From Silene latifolia (Eukaryota > Streptophyta > Magnoliopsida > Caryophyllales > Caryophyllaceae), in NCBI RefSeq assembly GCF_048544455.1, contig NC_133528.1, forward strand, positions 50,892,293 to 50,956,292: 64,000 bases of DNA. The letters are read 5' to 3'. This document shows positions 35,007-46,470 of this stretch, one piece after another; within the stretch, counting starts at the first letter, position 1, and every line of letters starts with the position of its first letter. A program made the translations under genes and the position numbers. Under the pieces are notes generated by a model. It was given only the letters and a program-made list of their open reading frames with translations, was not told the DNA's origin and made no database searches.

Positions 35007-35873
35007 ATGCCCAGGTCTAACAGGTTAGAGATTATACCTTTTGATCCTGAGCCAGAAAAGACTTTTTGGTACAGACGGAAATTTCAAAGAGAAGTAAGTC
35101 AAGTGGAAGACTTGAGTACACTTGACTACGAGCGGTATAATTTTGCAGAAGATTAATCTTTAGAAGAGTACACTCTTATTTCTGCAGTTGTGACTTCTAC
35201 AACACCAAAGATGCCTACATTAGCAAGTCACTCTGAACCCACGGCTGCTTCCATTCCAAAAGGCTTCAAGCTCCCTACTACTGATAAAGGAACTTTTGAG
35301 ATCAAGCCTTCCTACATAAGCCTAGTTCTTGATAATACTTTAAAACGTCCTCCTGATTTAAAAGCTTCTTGTCATATGATTAATGCTCTTGATCCTACTT
35401 TTGATGATTGTCTTGCTTTATGTTTTGACGGGAATCCACATGACGCCCCTGCTGCTGCATCATATCCATGGAGCAAGGAAGTGGATGAAATAGAGAGATT
35501 GATATATGGAGATGAACCTCCTCCTGAGATGGTTTACAGCTGTGATGAGAATGTTGACATAGAAGCTGAGTTGGATGCTTTAGAGGCAAATATATTCAAA
35601 GAGGAGCCAGTCAAAGTCCTTGATGAAGCTCCTATGACGGATGAAGTGCCCTATCTTCCACCAAGTGATGATGACATTAAAAACGATGATCATTGCTCTT
35701 ATTTTATATTAGATTTTGACTTTGATGAGTAAGAACTTTATTTGTCATTTATTTTCTCTTGGACTATTTATTGGTGCTACTTATGCTTGTGTGTAGCACA
35801 TGCGTTACTTTTTGATTTACTGTTACGAGCTTTAACTTGTATTGATTGTAATTTGTTTGCGCATTTATTTTAA
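35007..35873 (+). pseudogene. AthB internal ORF: truncated gag-like protein with LLRAL tail
   Basis: One frame from ATG 35007 to TAA 35871, interrupted by TAA at 35154 and 35730. The N-terminus 'MPRSNRLEIIPFDPEPEKTF' resembles the start of Athila Gag. After the first stop comes a Pro/Ser/Thr-rich stretch, 'FEIKPSYISLV' (similar to the start of Athila capsid), then an acidic region ending FDFDE. After the second stop the frame continues with a hydrophobic, Cys-rich stretch and VAHALLFDLLLRALT, a tail shared with AthC. The central capsid, zinc knuckle and all of pol are missing. It may be three small products or a decayed single ORF. Confidence 0.7.
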
Positions 35874-35896
35874 ATGCAGAAATCTGCTCAACAAGA

Positions 35897-35940
35897 AGGT
35901 TCCTCGATCGAGTGTCATGGGGCTCGATCGAGTAACCAGG
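35897..35940 (+). promoter_or_regulatory. Internal CGATCGAG pair downstream of the AthB ORF
   Basis: GGTTCCTCGATCGAGTG and GGCTCGATCGAGTAACC, matching the units of the AthB LTR array. It lies where AthD and AthE have their internal array. No ORF1 follows in AthB. Confidence 0.65.
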
Positions 35941-37687
35941 TCTTTTGGTTCGGAAACATATCCTGACGATGATAGGATTTGCGCGGTTGATTATTTCCTT
36001 CTTTTTGCGGCTGGTTTGGGGAAATCGTACGCTCTTACCCGGTATTCTCTTCCCTTGTACCTTCTTTAATTGTATTATCTATTTCTTTTCCATTCCTTTT
36101 GTTAGTTGTCCTCTAGGTTGCTGGATTTGTATGTGATTTCTATGCCATAGGCGTCACAATGAGGACACTGTGACATTTAGGTTTGGGGGAGGAGTTTATT
36201 TATGTTGTGTGCTTTCTTTTATGTTGTGTGCATTTATATCAAAAATACATAAAAATTAAAAAAATTTCAAAACACAAAAACACATTTTTCCTTTATTTTG
36301 AGTCGAGTCTTGGTGAATTTAGATAACAATGATGTTAAATTGCATTATTTTTTCATTTGAATCTCAAATAGTTGTTCATGTACATTGTTTTGACTCGTTA
36401 GCCATGAAACAAAGCTCATAATTCAAGTCTTGATCGTATTGACATGCCTTATATTGATTATATTTGACACAATTATGTTGGTAAACTACTTAAATTCTGA
36501 GGTCTATAGAGCTTCCTAGACCAGGAACATCAACAAACTGGTCTCATTTGTCAATTAGGCTTGAGTGTGGTTTCTCCTTGTGAAATATGTAATATCAAAC
36601 TGCATAAGTGTGACATTGATTTCTTGATACTTTTATTGCTTTCATTTGACTAAGTACATGTGGATAGGCGGTTCTTACCGTTCAAATAAGCCTTACAATT
36701 GCCTTTTTGTTAGCCCGTTTGAACCCTTGTAATCGTTCTATATCCTATATTTATTAGCTACAATCCAAGAATTTGCCTACCTTTTTGGGACAGTCGCAGT
36801 TGCTTGTTTATCATGTTTATTTTGCTATTATGGTTGGGTTGGGACTTATTGTTGTCATGTGGGTATAGCAAGATCATTATTTAGCAATTGTGTTGTATCC
36901 TTGTGTAGGAAAAGAAAAAAATGAAGAAAAAAAGAAAAAGAAAAAAAAAAGAAAGAAAAAAATCGAAAAAGATTGAAAGAATTGAAAAAGAGAAAAGAAA
37001 AGAAAAGAGATTGCTTCATTTTGTTTTGTCAAGGATCAAAAGGATGGTCATTAGAGTCTAATATATAGTTGGAGAATACTTCATTCATTCTCATGTGTTG
37101 TAAAGTTGATATTATTTCTCTAAGTTGGGTGTATTTATTATCAAAGATTTGGTTTTGGTTAACGCTCCGACTATCGTCTTAGCTCTATATATCCATAACG
37201 TGCTTTGGCACAAACCATTTCTATCCTTTTAACCCATTTGTCACCCTTATTGTCCTTGATACATGTACTTTTGTCTGCATATGATGATTGCATATTAGTT
37301 GGGGAAATCTCTATCACATTAGATTGCATGCATGTTTCATAAGTTGAGTGAGTGTTTCTACTTCTTTCTATCTTCACATATAACTCACCCTATATACTTT
37401 TGAGTGCATGAGTAAAATCCGCGAGAATCCAACTAATTTGTTTTGCAAGATCGAAAGGTATTTGACATTTGTCTATAGTATGATGACTTGAGACTTGAGC
37501 TGAGGTTTCTATTTCCCGTACCTTTGAATTTGTTTTATTGGTACACTCTGGTCATTACTTTGTTACATATATGGATGGCTTGGGATTTGTATGTGCATTA
37601 AACATTAGCTCTGAGTTGTTTATTCGTCATTTGTATGTTTGTCTTTTGTAATTGTGTGATGCTTTGCTTGAGGACAACCAAAGAGAT
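35941..37687 (+). other. 3' non-coding region of AthB
   Basis: No credible gene. 36158-36195 holds CAATGAGGACACTG and TTTGGGGGAGG, the AthB version of the hairpin plus G-tract. 36907-37016 is almost pure A/G (GAAAAAG repeats). Similar purine tracts occur in AthC and, less purely, in AthE. Confidence 0.7.
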
Positions 37688-37701
37688 GGTTTGGGAAAGT
37701 T
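37688..37701 (+). promoter_or_regulatory. Polypurine tract of AthB
   Basis: GGTTTGGGAAAGTT ends at the LTR start TGATGAGTC. Confidence 0.7.
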
Positions 37702-39220
37702 TGATGAGTCATAATTATATACATATTTATGCCTCCCCTTAATTGCTTTTGATACGATTTCGTGCTAAATTATGCTAATTACATTCCTTTTATGTTAGAA
37801 TGTCGATACTTCCGCTTTTTTATGTTTAATGCAGGAATGATGCATTTGAGGAGCAAAGGAATGAAATGGGCATCCCGGAGTGGGCATGAAGGGATACACG
37901 AAGCATGGCATGAGAATCCATAAGAATGAAGGAAGAGAAGTTAAGAAGAAAACACGAAGAAAAGAGCTTCTTATTACTAATGCCTACTTTGAAGAGCCAT
38001 ATCTCGAGTTCTATAACTTATTTTCAAGTGATTCCAACTGGAGGTGAAAGCTTATCTTCTTAGCTTTCCAACGCCATAAACATCGCTTGTTTCTAATAAG
38101 TAACGAAGAAATGGCGGCCATTTGAAGTTCAGTGCGCGAAGCAAGAACTTGGTTCCTCGATCGAGTGCGGTGAGGCTCGATCGAGGAACCAACCTAATCA
38201 ATTAAAATTTGCAAATGTCGAGAGTTGGGGTTCCTGAACTTTGGTGCCTCGATCGAGTGAGGCTAGGCTCGATCGAGGAAGTGGTAACTCGATCGAGTGC
38301 ACTTAGGCTCGATCGAGGAACCTTCCTGTTTTCTATAATTCCCGCAACTTTCCTTAAGTCGGTTATGTATTACTATAAATACCAAAACTCATACCCTAGG
38401 TTATTTATGCTTTTATTTTCGTAGGTTTAGTATAGCTACTCTAAAACTCTCTCAAATACTTTTAGTTTAGTTTAGTTTCATTATTATTGTTCGGATCTAA
38501 GCTTGTTCTTCATTATTACGGTATTGTTCTTTAATCTTTCCTTTATTATTAATCATTATTTCATTGTTCATCTTTTATGCTTTTAATTATGTCTTCCATT
38601 ATTGTTATTGTTCTTATTCTTTCTATTATGCATAGCTAAATCTTTAATCTAGGGAGAAAAGGGGATTTAGGTTGTTAGAAAAGGGATTACTATTAATTGA
38701 TTGTTAAACTGCTTTCTATTGTTGTTTAATTATTGTTTTATCATCTAATTGATTGATTACTGATCAGAGTTAAATAATTAGTCTTGCATAAGCTAGGATT
38801 TTCACCGACCGGGTTAAAACTAGTATAGGCCACGATAATTGAATAGAGATAATTTAATGATAGCAATCGCATGTTAAATTAGATCTAAAAGAAATATTGA
38901 ATCGACTGATCATATGACTTTCAACAATATAAATTGCTCAATCAATGTATTAAATCTACCCTTGAATGACTATCTAGTGAACCCAAATCTCTAGATTCTT
39001 TAATATTATTGTTATTCATCTTTAATTTACTTTGCAATTAGCTGTTAGAAATCAAATCAATCAAAACCCCCAAAATTGGTTACCTTTAAGACGATCTAAA
39101 CATTAACAAACTAGATAATCACCGCCTCCCTGTGGATTTAACCCTTTCTTACTGCTAGCTACTAGTTAGTTGAGAATATGATTTATTTTGATAGGTCGAC
39201 GACTGAAAATAACCTTATCA
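37702..39220 (+). repeat. 3' LTR of AthB (1519 bp)
   Basis: Complete LTR, equal in length to the 5' copy without CopN. It contains the palindrome array (from about 38154) and a 'CCTCCCTGTGGATT' block near the end. It is followed by the TTTAT target duplication. Confidence 0.95.
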
Positions 39221-39225
39221 TTTAT

Positions 39226-39755
39226 CTACGAGTTCTCTCTGAAGTTTTTTCAATAGCACCCCAGTTATATTAAAACTTGCCTCAATTGCAGAAAAACAGG
39301 TTTTGTTTAACTTTTTGAGTTCAAGTTTTAACTCTTTTAATCTCTTAACAACTTGGAACATTCTAGTCCAATGTATCCTTCTGTTCCAAACATTTGCCAC
39401 ACAAGTTTTGAACAAATCAAATTTCCCCCACATATTGAAATACTTAAAGTTCCTTCTGTATTGGATATCACATTTCCTATCAAAAATGGTAAACAGGGCA
39501 ACGATCAACCTTCTGGGTGAAAGTGAGCCATATAGTCCCCAAAATTCTCCATCCATTCAAAATTCCCCATAGCTCTATCAAGTCTACTATAGACTCTATC
39601 TTGAGGTTCATGTTTATTAGACCAAGTAAATAAGGCCCCAGTAGCTTGAATATCTTCTATACAACATAAATATATGCATTCCTGAAATTGCTCCATCTCC
39701 ACCTCAGTTGTATTCCCTCCTAATCTTTCAACTGGAGAGAACACTCGGTCAATGC
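39226..39755 (-). pseudogene. LineA ORF2, endonuclease C-terminal half
   Basis: Minus-strand frames 39744-39505 and 39556-39226 are joined by a frameshift near 39510-39540. 'PVERLGG', 'FTWSNKHEPQDRVYSRLDRA' and 'FKYFNMWGKFD' align one-to-one with LineB ('PEERLGG', 'FTWNNKQGPDSRVFSKLDRF', 'FRYYNMWGQAV'). These are the plant L1 endonuclease and linker. The 5' end is truncated at 39755, as is common for LINE insertions. The frame resumes at 24511 beyond AthB. Confidence 0.85.
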
Positions 39756-41215
39756 TAATAATAATAATAGTAATATTTTTATAAGGTAATAATAATAATA
39801 GTAGAACTTCCTAATTGCCTTTCTATCAATGATAAATAGAAAAGAGGGGACCTTACCCTAGCTTACACAATCGCAAAAACTGAAAATAATTCACATAAAG
39901 GGAGAATAAGAGATTTAGAAACAAGGAAGGGGATTTAAGATCGTATAATCGACAAAAGGTAAGACCGTCTCATAATTTAATAAATTATTATTTACATCGC
40001 ATGTGTACCATGTTTAAGAGCAACCGTGAACCACCATACACGCAACCCAAGAACAGTGACTTTGACTATAGGCTAGCTAGGACCACCTCTCTTCACCTGA
40101 CCCTGTCGTGGCCGTGGACACTTACCTGGGGTGGTTAATTGGGCGGTTGTTCATGGGTGGTTGTTATGGGAGCCGTGTGATTGAGACGGGTATTTGAACC
40201 CTTAAAGTTGAGCCTCGTGACTTGGGTTGGTTGGTCTGGTGTGGTGAAGTTGACCATAGTGGTGGTGATTGGAGGGTTAAATGTGGAGTCTTGGTGGTTG
40301 TGGTGGCCAAAAAATGTGAAACAGGGGAGTTGGGATGGTTGGTGTGAAACCGTCTTAAGGCGACTATTGTGGCCGAGGTGGTTGCATCGAGGGAGGTTGG
40401 ACGCCATCACTGGAACCGCCGTGAGCCAAGGGAGGCTATGATGGTGGCCAATGGAGGTGTGGGTCACTCTATTGGTCGAGGTTGTGGGGTTTATACATGG
40501 TGGTTAAGGGATGTGTTGGGAGGTGTCCGTACAGGTGGGTCCTAGGGCAGGGGTGTTTGGCGTGGTGGTTGGGCTCGATGGAGGACCTGGTGGTTGGTTG
40601 GGCTCACTGTGGTAGTGGGTTGTTGACCACGGTGAGACTCAGGGGTTTGGGGGCTTGTGGCATAGTTGTTTGACCGTGGTTGGGACACAGGTAGGGGTGG
40701 TTGTGTGTGGGTTTTGTGAGTTGGGTTTATTTATTAAGACGAGTTTTTGGTTTCGTAAATTTTATAATTAATAATAATTAAACGTAAGTAATTAATAATT
40801 GAATTGCGGTAAAATTTATAATTAAATTATAGTATTGTATTAGGTGACGGATTTCAGGTGGAGCATTTATGATTATTCATTGGACTGCGAAATTGGACTT
40901 TAGCTGTTGAATTAGGTTATCTACTCAACTTAAATGTGGTTTTGTGTTAATTAATATATGGATGTCATTTGAAAATGGATATTAATTGTTGGATGATTGT
41001 TGATGAGTATTGTTATTGTTAATCCATTATTGATCAATTCTTATTTCACATACCTATATGTTGATTGGGTGTCTCGGAGTTATAATTGGGTGCGTCGGAC
41101 TTATGATTGGGTGTCTCGGAGATGTGATTGGGTGTTTCGGAGATGTGGATTGATTATTAAGGCGTTTGCATATCTTGGTTGCTATTATTAATTGTATTGT
41201 ATTGTAGAGTCTATT
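39756..41215 (+). repeat. Degenerate TRG-related gypsy LTR
   Basis: In plus orientation it is a diverged copy of the TRG LTR (which lies on the minus strand). Shared signals are the AAT/ATT repeat, 'GAACTTCCTAATTGCC', a TATA-like ATAAATAG near 39832, and the G/T-rich region with 'GACTTGGGTTGG' and 'TTGACCATAGTGGTGG'. LineA is inserted at its left edge. Neither LTR terminus is preserved, and the reading frames at 40135-40673 are by-products of its base composition. Confidence 0.6.
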
Positions 41216-41837
41216 GATCCGAAACACTCAAGAGAAGGGGGGGGGGGGGGGGTTGAATTGAGTATGCCCACTTTTTAGATTATGTCCGTAAGCGTGTATA
41301 CCGGTATGATAGCTCGAATTTATTGATTAAATTCGACTAATCTCAAAAAAAACAAATAAGCGAAATGAACAATAAGAGACGACATAAGGGGTTTTTAAGT
41401 GGTTCAGCTTCACAAGTCGAAACCTACGTCTACTATTCTCGATTAATAAGTTTAATACCTTTCTACGGATTACAAAATTACTAAACCTACTTGTACAACT
41501 AGATTTTAGTTGTAACTCACAATGAGTATCGTTAAATACTCGACTTACTTACGTTAATAAGAAAGCATTTGATTGTTCTTCTAATTGTTCACGCGATGAA
41601 CAAGTAAGAAATAAACAATATAAAGTACTCGACTTTTCAAATTGAAATAAAGCAAGGACACGTTTGAAAATAATGTTTGCAATTTAAAATAAGTTTACTC
41701 GATTTACGTGATGTGTTTGAGTATGTTTTTGAGCGGAAAAGTCTTTTCAAAAATGAAAGAACAAAGGTAGTAATTATAGAAGAAATAAACTAGGTCGAAT
41801 AAATGAAACCCTAGCCATTTATTTCGTTCATGTCACT
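41216..41837. other. Unassigned repeat, left part
   Basis: It begins near a run of 16 G (41237-41252) in 'CACTCAAGAGAAG...TTGAATTGAG', and includes 'GTGGTTCAGCTTCACAAGTC' and 'CCTACGTCTACTATTC'. Such phrases recur in plant repeats, but I cannot name the class. It contains no ORF. It is split by AthC and continues at 47464. Confidence 0.4.
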
Positions 41838-43319
41838 TGATAAATCCATTTTATATACACTATAACCCCATATTTTAGCTCTATTTTACATGCTAATTTG
41901 CACTAATCTTAGTGTTATTGAGCTAATATTGCATTCGAGTTGTATTTGCATGGTTTGTCATATTTTGTAGGTATTTGAGCTTTTAGGAGCATATTTCTAC
42001 ATATTTTGCAAACAATAGAAGCAGGGCTAAATATAAGAGCATGATGGACCAACCAAGAGATGTTACATGGATTTGCATGCATAAAGATATGGATTAAAAT
42101 GAGAAATGCAAAATAAGGTCTTATGCAAAGTCAAGCCCAAGATTTGAAGTCCAATTAAGGTGGAAACTTTGGATTCTTAGGGAAGTTTTGGATTCTAATA
42201 TCACATTTAACCAAGTGAATTAAGATGGAATTAGTGGCTCACAATTGATCCCCTTGGCATTTAATCAAGAAGTGAAGAGATTTGAAGCAAGCTTTAGGAT
42301 GTTCATTGGATGCTCACTAAACATTTACCGGAGGATTTAAATAGAGTTAATAGCTCACTTAAGATTCCTTTGGTAATTAATCAAGCAATTAAGAGAAAAT
42401 ATTTGGGGTTGACCCCTTGTATTTACTCGTAGTTTCACCCCTCATTTTCTATATAAAGGGTGTAGACTTCAACACTTTTACACACCCTTTTTCTTAGTAT
42501 TTTTCTACACTACTTTCATATTCTTAGTTTAGTTCTTAGTTTATTTTAGATTAGATTTACTATAAATAATTTCCTTTAAGCATTTCAATTTATATTACAA
42601 TTTCCATTTAAAGTTATATTCTAGTTATTTATATTTGTATTGTTCTTCAGTTCCATTTCCATTTCCATTTCAAGGTAATTCTATTTCTATTTTCATTATG
42701 TTAATCATTTCAATTGTCATTAGTTTAGTTTACATTTACATTATGCTAGAGTAGTCTACCTTGTCTAGGGAATGAAGGGAGACATGCGAAAAAAGTATTT
42801 GTAACATGATAAACTAGGATGTTATAATATTGTCTAATTGTTCCTATCACATGTTTGCGCCGCCACGTTTAATCTTTGTCTAAAAGGTCTTATTCATTGA
42901 TTAAGTTTGTTAATTAATTCTATAAGTCGAGAGGCACAGAATCGGATTAGACTAAGCATGTGTAGTAGGACGACCTAGTCATAAACAAGAGTTTCTCTAG
43001 GACCCGGTCTATGGTTGACACTAATATCGTGAAGTGGGTGTCTCTAAGCCTAAACAATTAACGATTCATCAACTCCTATGTTTAATTTAAGCATTTACAT
43101 AATTTGCATGTGTGACCCGACCTCCCTAGACTATTTCTTTATCATTATTGTTTCCTTCGATTATCCAACCAACCAATCTTATGATAACCGACCTTGATAG
43201 AATTCACCCCATAACAACTAATTAACAACTCTCGTCTCTCTGTGGATTCAACCCATACGTACTACATTCATTTGTGTCTAGGGTATTTATTTTTTGTATA
43301 GGTGCGCGATAGCCTATCA
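41838..43319 (+). repeat. 5' LTR of AthC (1482 bp)
   Basis: TGATAAATCC...GATAGCCTATCA. TATA-like CTATATAAAGG is at about 42460. I see no CGATCGAG or CGCTCG array. Confidence 0.92.
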
Positions 43320-43324
43320 AATTT

Positions 43325-43342
43325 TGGCACTGTTGCCGGGGA
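43325..43342 (+). promoter_or_regulatory. Primer-binding site of AthC
   Basis: TGGCACTGTTGCCGGGGA, the Athila PBS with two changes (G4A, C6T) from TGGCGCCGTTGCCGGGGA. Confidence 0.88.
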
Positions 43343-43489
43343 AACGGTTTTGTTTGTTATTAGTTGTTGAATTTTATCTTTTGTCCTGGGGAACACTTGT
43401 TCCTTGGGATATTTCTCACGGTTTTCTTGTAGTTTTAGTGCCTTTTTCAAGTGGTAAAACTATCTCAAGGGGATCCTCATATCCGTCCA

Positions 43490-44551
43490 ATGGGTGTATT
43501 TTCTTTCCTGCAACAACAAAACCAACCCTTTTATGACTATTTATCCCAATTTGACGAATACGTTAATCGTATTACTTCTTTTGGATTCATTTACAATGAA
43601 TATGAATTGGGTCAGGTTGTCCTTGAAGGAATGGATTCCGAGTCCCTTGATGTGGCTCTTTACATGAGTTGTGGGAGTCTTTACTACAAGAGTGCGGGGG
43701 AGCTTTGGGTTTTCCTAAGGTTCATGGCCGACCAATGTCTGGAGGTAGCTCGCCAAGAAGAATTTAGGCGTGCAATGCTTCTTCAAGATCATTTGGAGCA
43801 ACAAGCATCCGAGGCTCGTATCATAAAAATACTCGAAGACATGCTCACAGAAATGCGAGAAGGAAATGAGCGATTTATCGAAGCTTCTACTCTTCCACCT
43901 TCCCAATGTGAGTCTTTTGCCCCTAATAATTTAGAATTATTGGAAGACGATGATGATGGTCCGAATTTTTCTTTTGAAATTCCCTTTAACATCACTCCAA
44001 TTGACCATTTAGAGACTCATGTTTATGACATTGACCTTGTAGTAGATGACACCCATGGCATGGATGTTGTTGGGCCCGATTTTAATGACACGGATGGGGT
44101 TTCACCCGAACCTTTGGAAACCTTTGAGAATCCTTTCACGAAGGACGTAGTTGACCCAATTGTGGTTGATAATGTGGGACTTCGCGATGAGCCCATCGAG
44201 GATAATTGGGAAGAACCGACCATTTTCAATGAGACCCACCTCCTTGCCTCTTCATGCCACCAATTTGAGACGATATATGATGATAATTTGTGCACTAACG
44301 ATTTATTTCATGGTCTTAAGCATGACGCTCCATCTCTTGCCGACGAGTGGAGTAATACGGTGGTTGTTTTTGATGCCTCTTCTACGCATTTTGATAAGAT
44401 TTTTCATCCTTATCCTTTGATCTTTTATGCGTTAATCTTATCAATTGCGTATATATGCTTTTGTATTGCCCATGCACAGGTATATGATCGGCTTCTAAGG
44501 GCTTTGACTTATTTTTTAAGGATGACGAAGGCCACAACATTCGAAAAATAG
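43490..44551 (+). CDS. AthC gag-like acidic protein with C-terminal hydrophobic and LLRAL segment
   Basis: 353 codons from the first ATG at 43490; the frame is open 13 codons further upstream without an ATG. Residues of about 10-90 ('FYDYLSQFDEYVNRITSFGF' to 'FMADQC') resemble the second half of the Athila capsid domain. A helical, charged stretch with Arg/Glu follows, then a long acidic region (about 140-310). A hydrophobic segment ('PLIFYALILSIAYICFCIAHA') could span a membrane. The end is YDRLLRAL plus a short tail. There is no zinc knuckle, protease or pol. The frame is intact, unlike its relatives, so it may still be expressed. Confidence 0.7.
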   Translation: MGVFSFLQQQNQPFYDYLSQFDEYVNRITSFGFIYNEYELGQVVLEGMDSESLDVALYMSCGSLYYKSAGELWVFLRFMADQCLEVARQEEFRRAMLLQDHLEQQASEARIIKILEDMLTEMREGNERFIEASTLPPSQCESFAPNNLELLEDDDDGPNFSFEIPFNITPIDHLETHVYDIDLVVDDTHGMDVVGPDFNDTDGVSPEPLETFENPFTKDVVDPIVVDNVGLRDEPIEDNWEEPTIFNETHLLASSCHQFETIYDDNLCTNDLFHGLKHDAPSLADEWSNTVVVFDASSTHFDKIFHPYPLIFYALILSIAYICFCIAHAQVYDRLLRALTYFLRMTKATTFEK

Positions 44552-46456
44552 GAGTCTAGCAAGACTTAAAATTTGCGCTTCTTGGGAGGAAACCCAAGCT
44601 TTAATTTATTTTTGTTTTTCATTTTCCGCAATTTAATGTTTTCGTAGAATTAGAAATAAAATTTCTAGACTTGACGGTATTTATTTTTGTGTTTTGTAGG
44701 TGAAAAATGAAGAAAATGAGTCTCGATGTGGTTATGCACGCTTCCCCATGCACAAAACCCCATTCGGGGTCGTAACTTTCATCAACGGGACGGAATAAAG
44801 AATTACGGAGAAAAGTCAAAATTGGCCTAAACTTGGTCAACCCCGATCGGGCACGCAAATTTTTCCCGATTTTTTTTTAAACAAAAAATATTGCCAAATC
44901 ACTTGCAAACATTATTCTTTCATCAAATTTCAATTTTAGGCCCTTTTCTTGAATTATTGATGAATGGAAAAGTCCCCCGTATACATGTTAGCTTGGGGGG
45001 AGGCTAGAAAGTCTAGTAAGTTTTCTTTGCTTTGCACTTTAGTTTATTTTCTTGCAACCCATTAAATATGACCCCTTGTCCTTCTTGTTTATGTACTTTG
45101 AGTCATTTTTATGGTTTAGTTGGGTAACTTAATTGTTGGCACATTGAGGACAATGTTGTATTTAGTTTGGGGGGAATTGCATTTGCATTGTAGTATAGTT
45201 TAAATGTAGAAAATTTGAAAATTTTGAGAGAAATTTGTGTGTCTTTGCTTGCTTTTAGCCTACTTTCCCTCTTGTTTATCCTAATGATAGCTTATAGCTA
45301 ATGATTTATTATTTTATGATGGGATAATTGTTACATGAGGATGTCTTGACATAGTAGGTGGGAGATGGAAAATGAACCGAGTAAGCTTGATCTTGACTAT
45401 TGGCAAGCTACAAAATTGGTAAGGTAAAACCTCTTTAGACCGATGCATCCATATCCGGTCTCTCTTAGGTGAGTGTAGGTATCTCCTTATGATGTGTGTT
45501 TTATCAAAACACACAAGTATGGTTCTCATTTCATCTCTTTATAAGCATGCATTCATATGTTGTCAGCATTTTGGAGCCATTCACATGATTATTTTTGCCT
45601 TTTTGACCCCTTCACAAACATTTATCCCTAGCTACATTATAATTTGACTACCTTGTTGAGCTAGTAGCTTTATTTGGTTTTGTTTAGGTGCTCAATTAGG
45701 ATTTGGTTCAAATTTTAGAATATCATGTGAGCTTGGTCTTAATGCTCAAGGGAGAAATGAAAAAGAAAAAGAAAAAAATGAAAGAAAAAATGAAGGATTG
45801 AAATGAAAATGAGAAAGAAAATAATGAGAAAAAATGGAAAAGCATGAAAGAAAATGAAAAAAAGAAGAAGTATGATTTGAAAAGAAAAGAGAAGAAGAAG
45901 TTGATGTGAAAAACTCTCATGCATTATTCACATATTTTGGAGAGTTTACTTATGATTTGTATTGTAATTTGGGATTAGAATTGGGATTGAGCATCCTTAC
46001 ATTTGGTTGTTGCTAGCTTGACATTAGCTCCACAATCCATAATTTATTTGTTCCCCTTTCTTACCCATTACATATTGCCTTCTTCTTACCCATTTGGCTT
46101 CTTTTTCATGCTTGCATATGATTGCTTTTGGCTTGTAGTTTTGTAAGGTTTACCATATTAGATTGCGGGCACATTCTCATGAGTCGAGGATAAGTGAGTG
46201 TTTTCACACAAAAATGTCCTTTCACATACAAATGAGTTTGAGTGCATCGTGAGAGTCCATTAGTCAAAAGATAATGCAAGAGCTTAAAGGTTCATTCAAA
46301 GTCTTTCGTGCTACGCCGTCATGTAAATCTTAACTATGTTCTTGCTTTATTCCCTTGCCCATGTTGTTTCGGGTTTTTAAATCATTATGCATAGCTTGTT
46401 TTGGGATATTGCAATTGATAGGATATGGTTTCTTGCTTAGGGATAAGCAAGAATTT
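44552..46456 (+). other. 3' non-coding region of AthC
   Basis: Contains CATTGAGGACAATG (about 45141-45154) followed by TTTAGTTTGGGGGGAA, and an A/G-rich tract at 45750-45902. No palindrome array and no ORF1. Confidence 0.7.
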
Positions 46457-46470
46457 AGCTTGAGGGAGTT
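46457..46470 (+). promoter_or_regulatory. Polypurine tract of AthC
   Basis: A purine-rich AGCTTGAGGGAGTT abuts the 3' LTR start TGGTAAGTCC. Confidence 0.6.

Larger units (their letters stand above)
24512..39220 (+). mobile_element. AthB: Athila-type element, pol-less, with nested CopN
   Basis: 5' LTR 24512-34885 (split by CopN), PBS 34890-34907, one broken ORF (35007-35873), 3' non-coding region, PPT 37688-37701 and 3' LTR 37702-39220. The flanks are TTTAT at 24507-24511 and 39221-39225. Without CopN the element is about 5.85 kb and both LTRs are 1519 bp. No protease, RT or integrase is detectable and no ORF1 is present. It was inserted in a LINE ORF2. Confidence 0.92.

Noticed and set aside
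40135..40673. G/T-rich ORFs on both strands
   Set aside because: They fall in a degenerate gypsy LTR with the same base composition as TRG, whose frames are not conserved.
45723..45924. Phe/Ser-rich minus-strand ORFs
   Set aside because: They are the antisense of an A/G-rich tract in the AthC 3' region.
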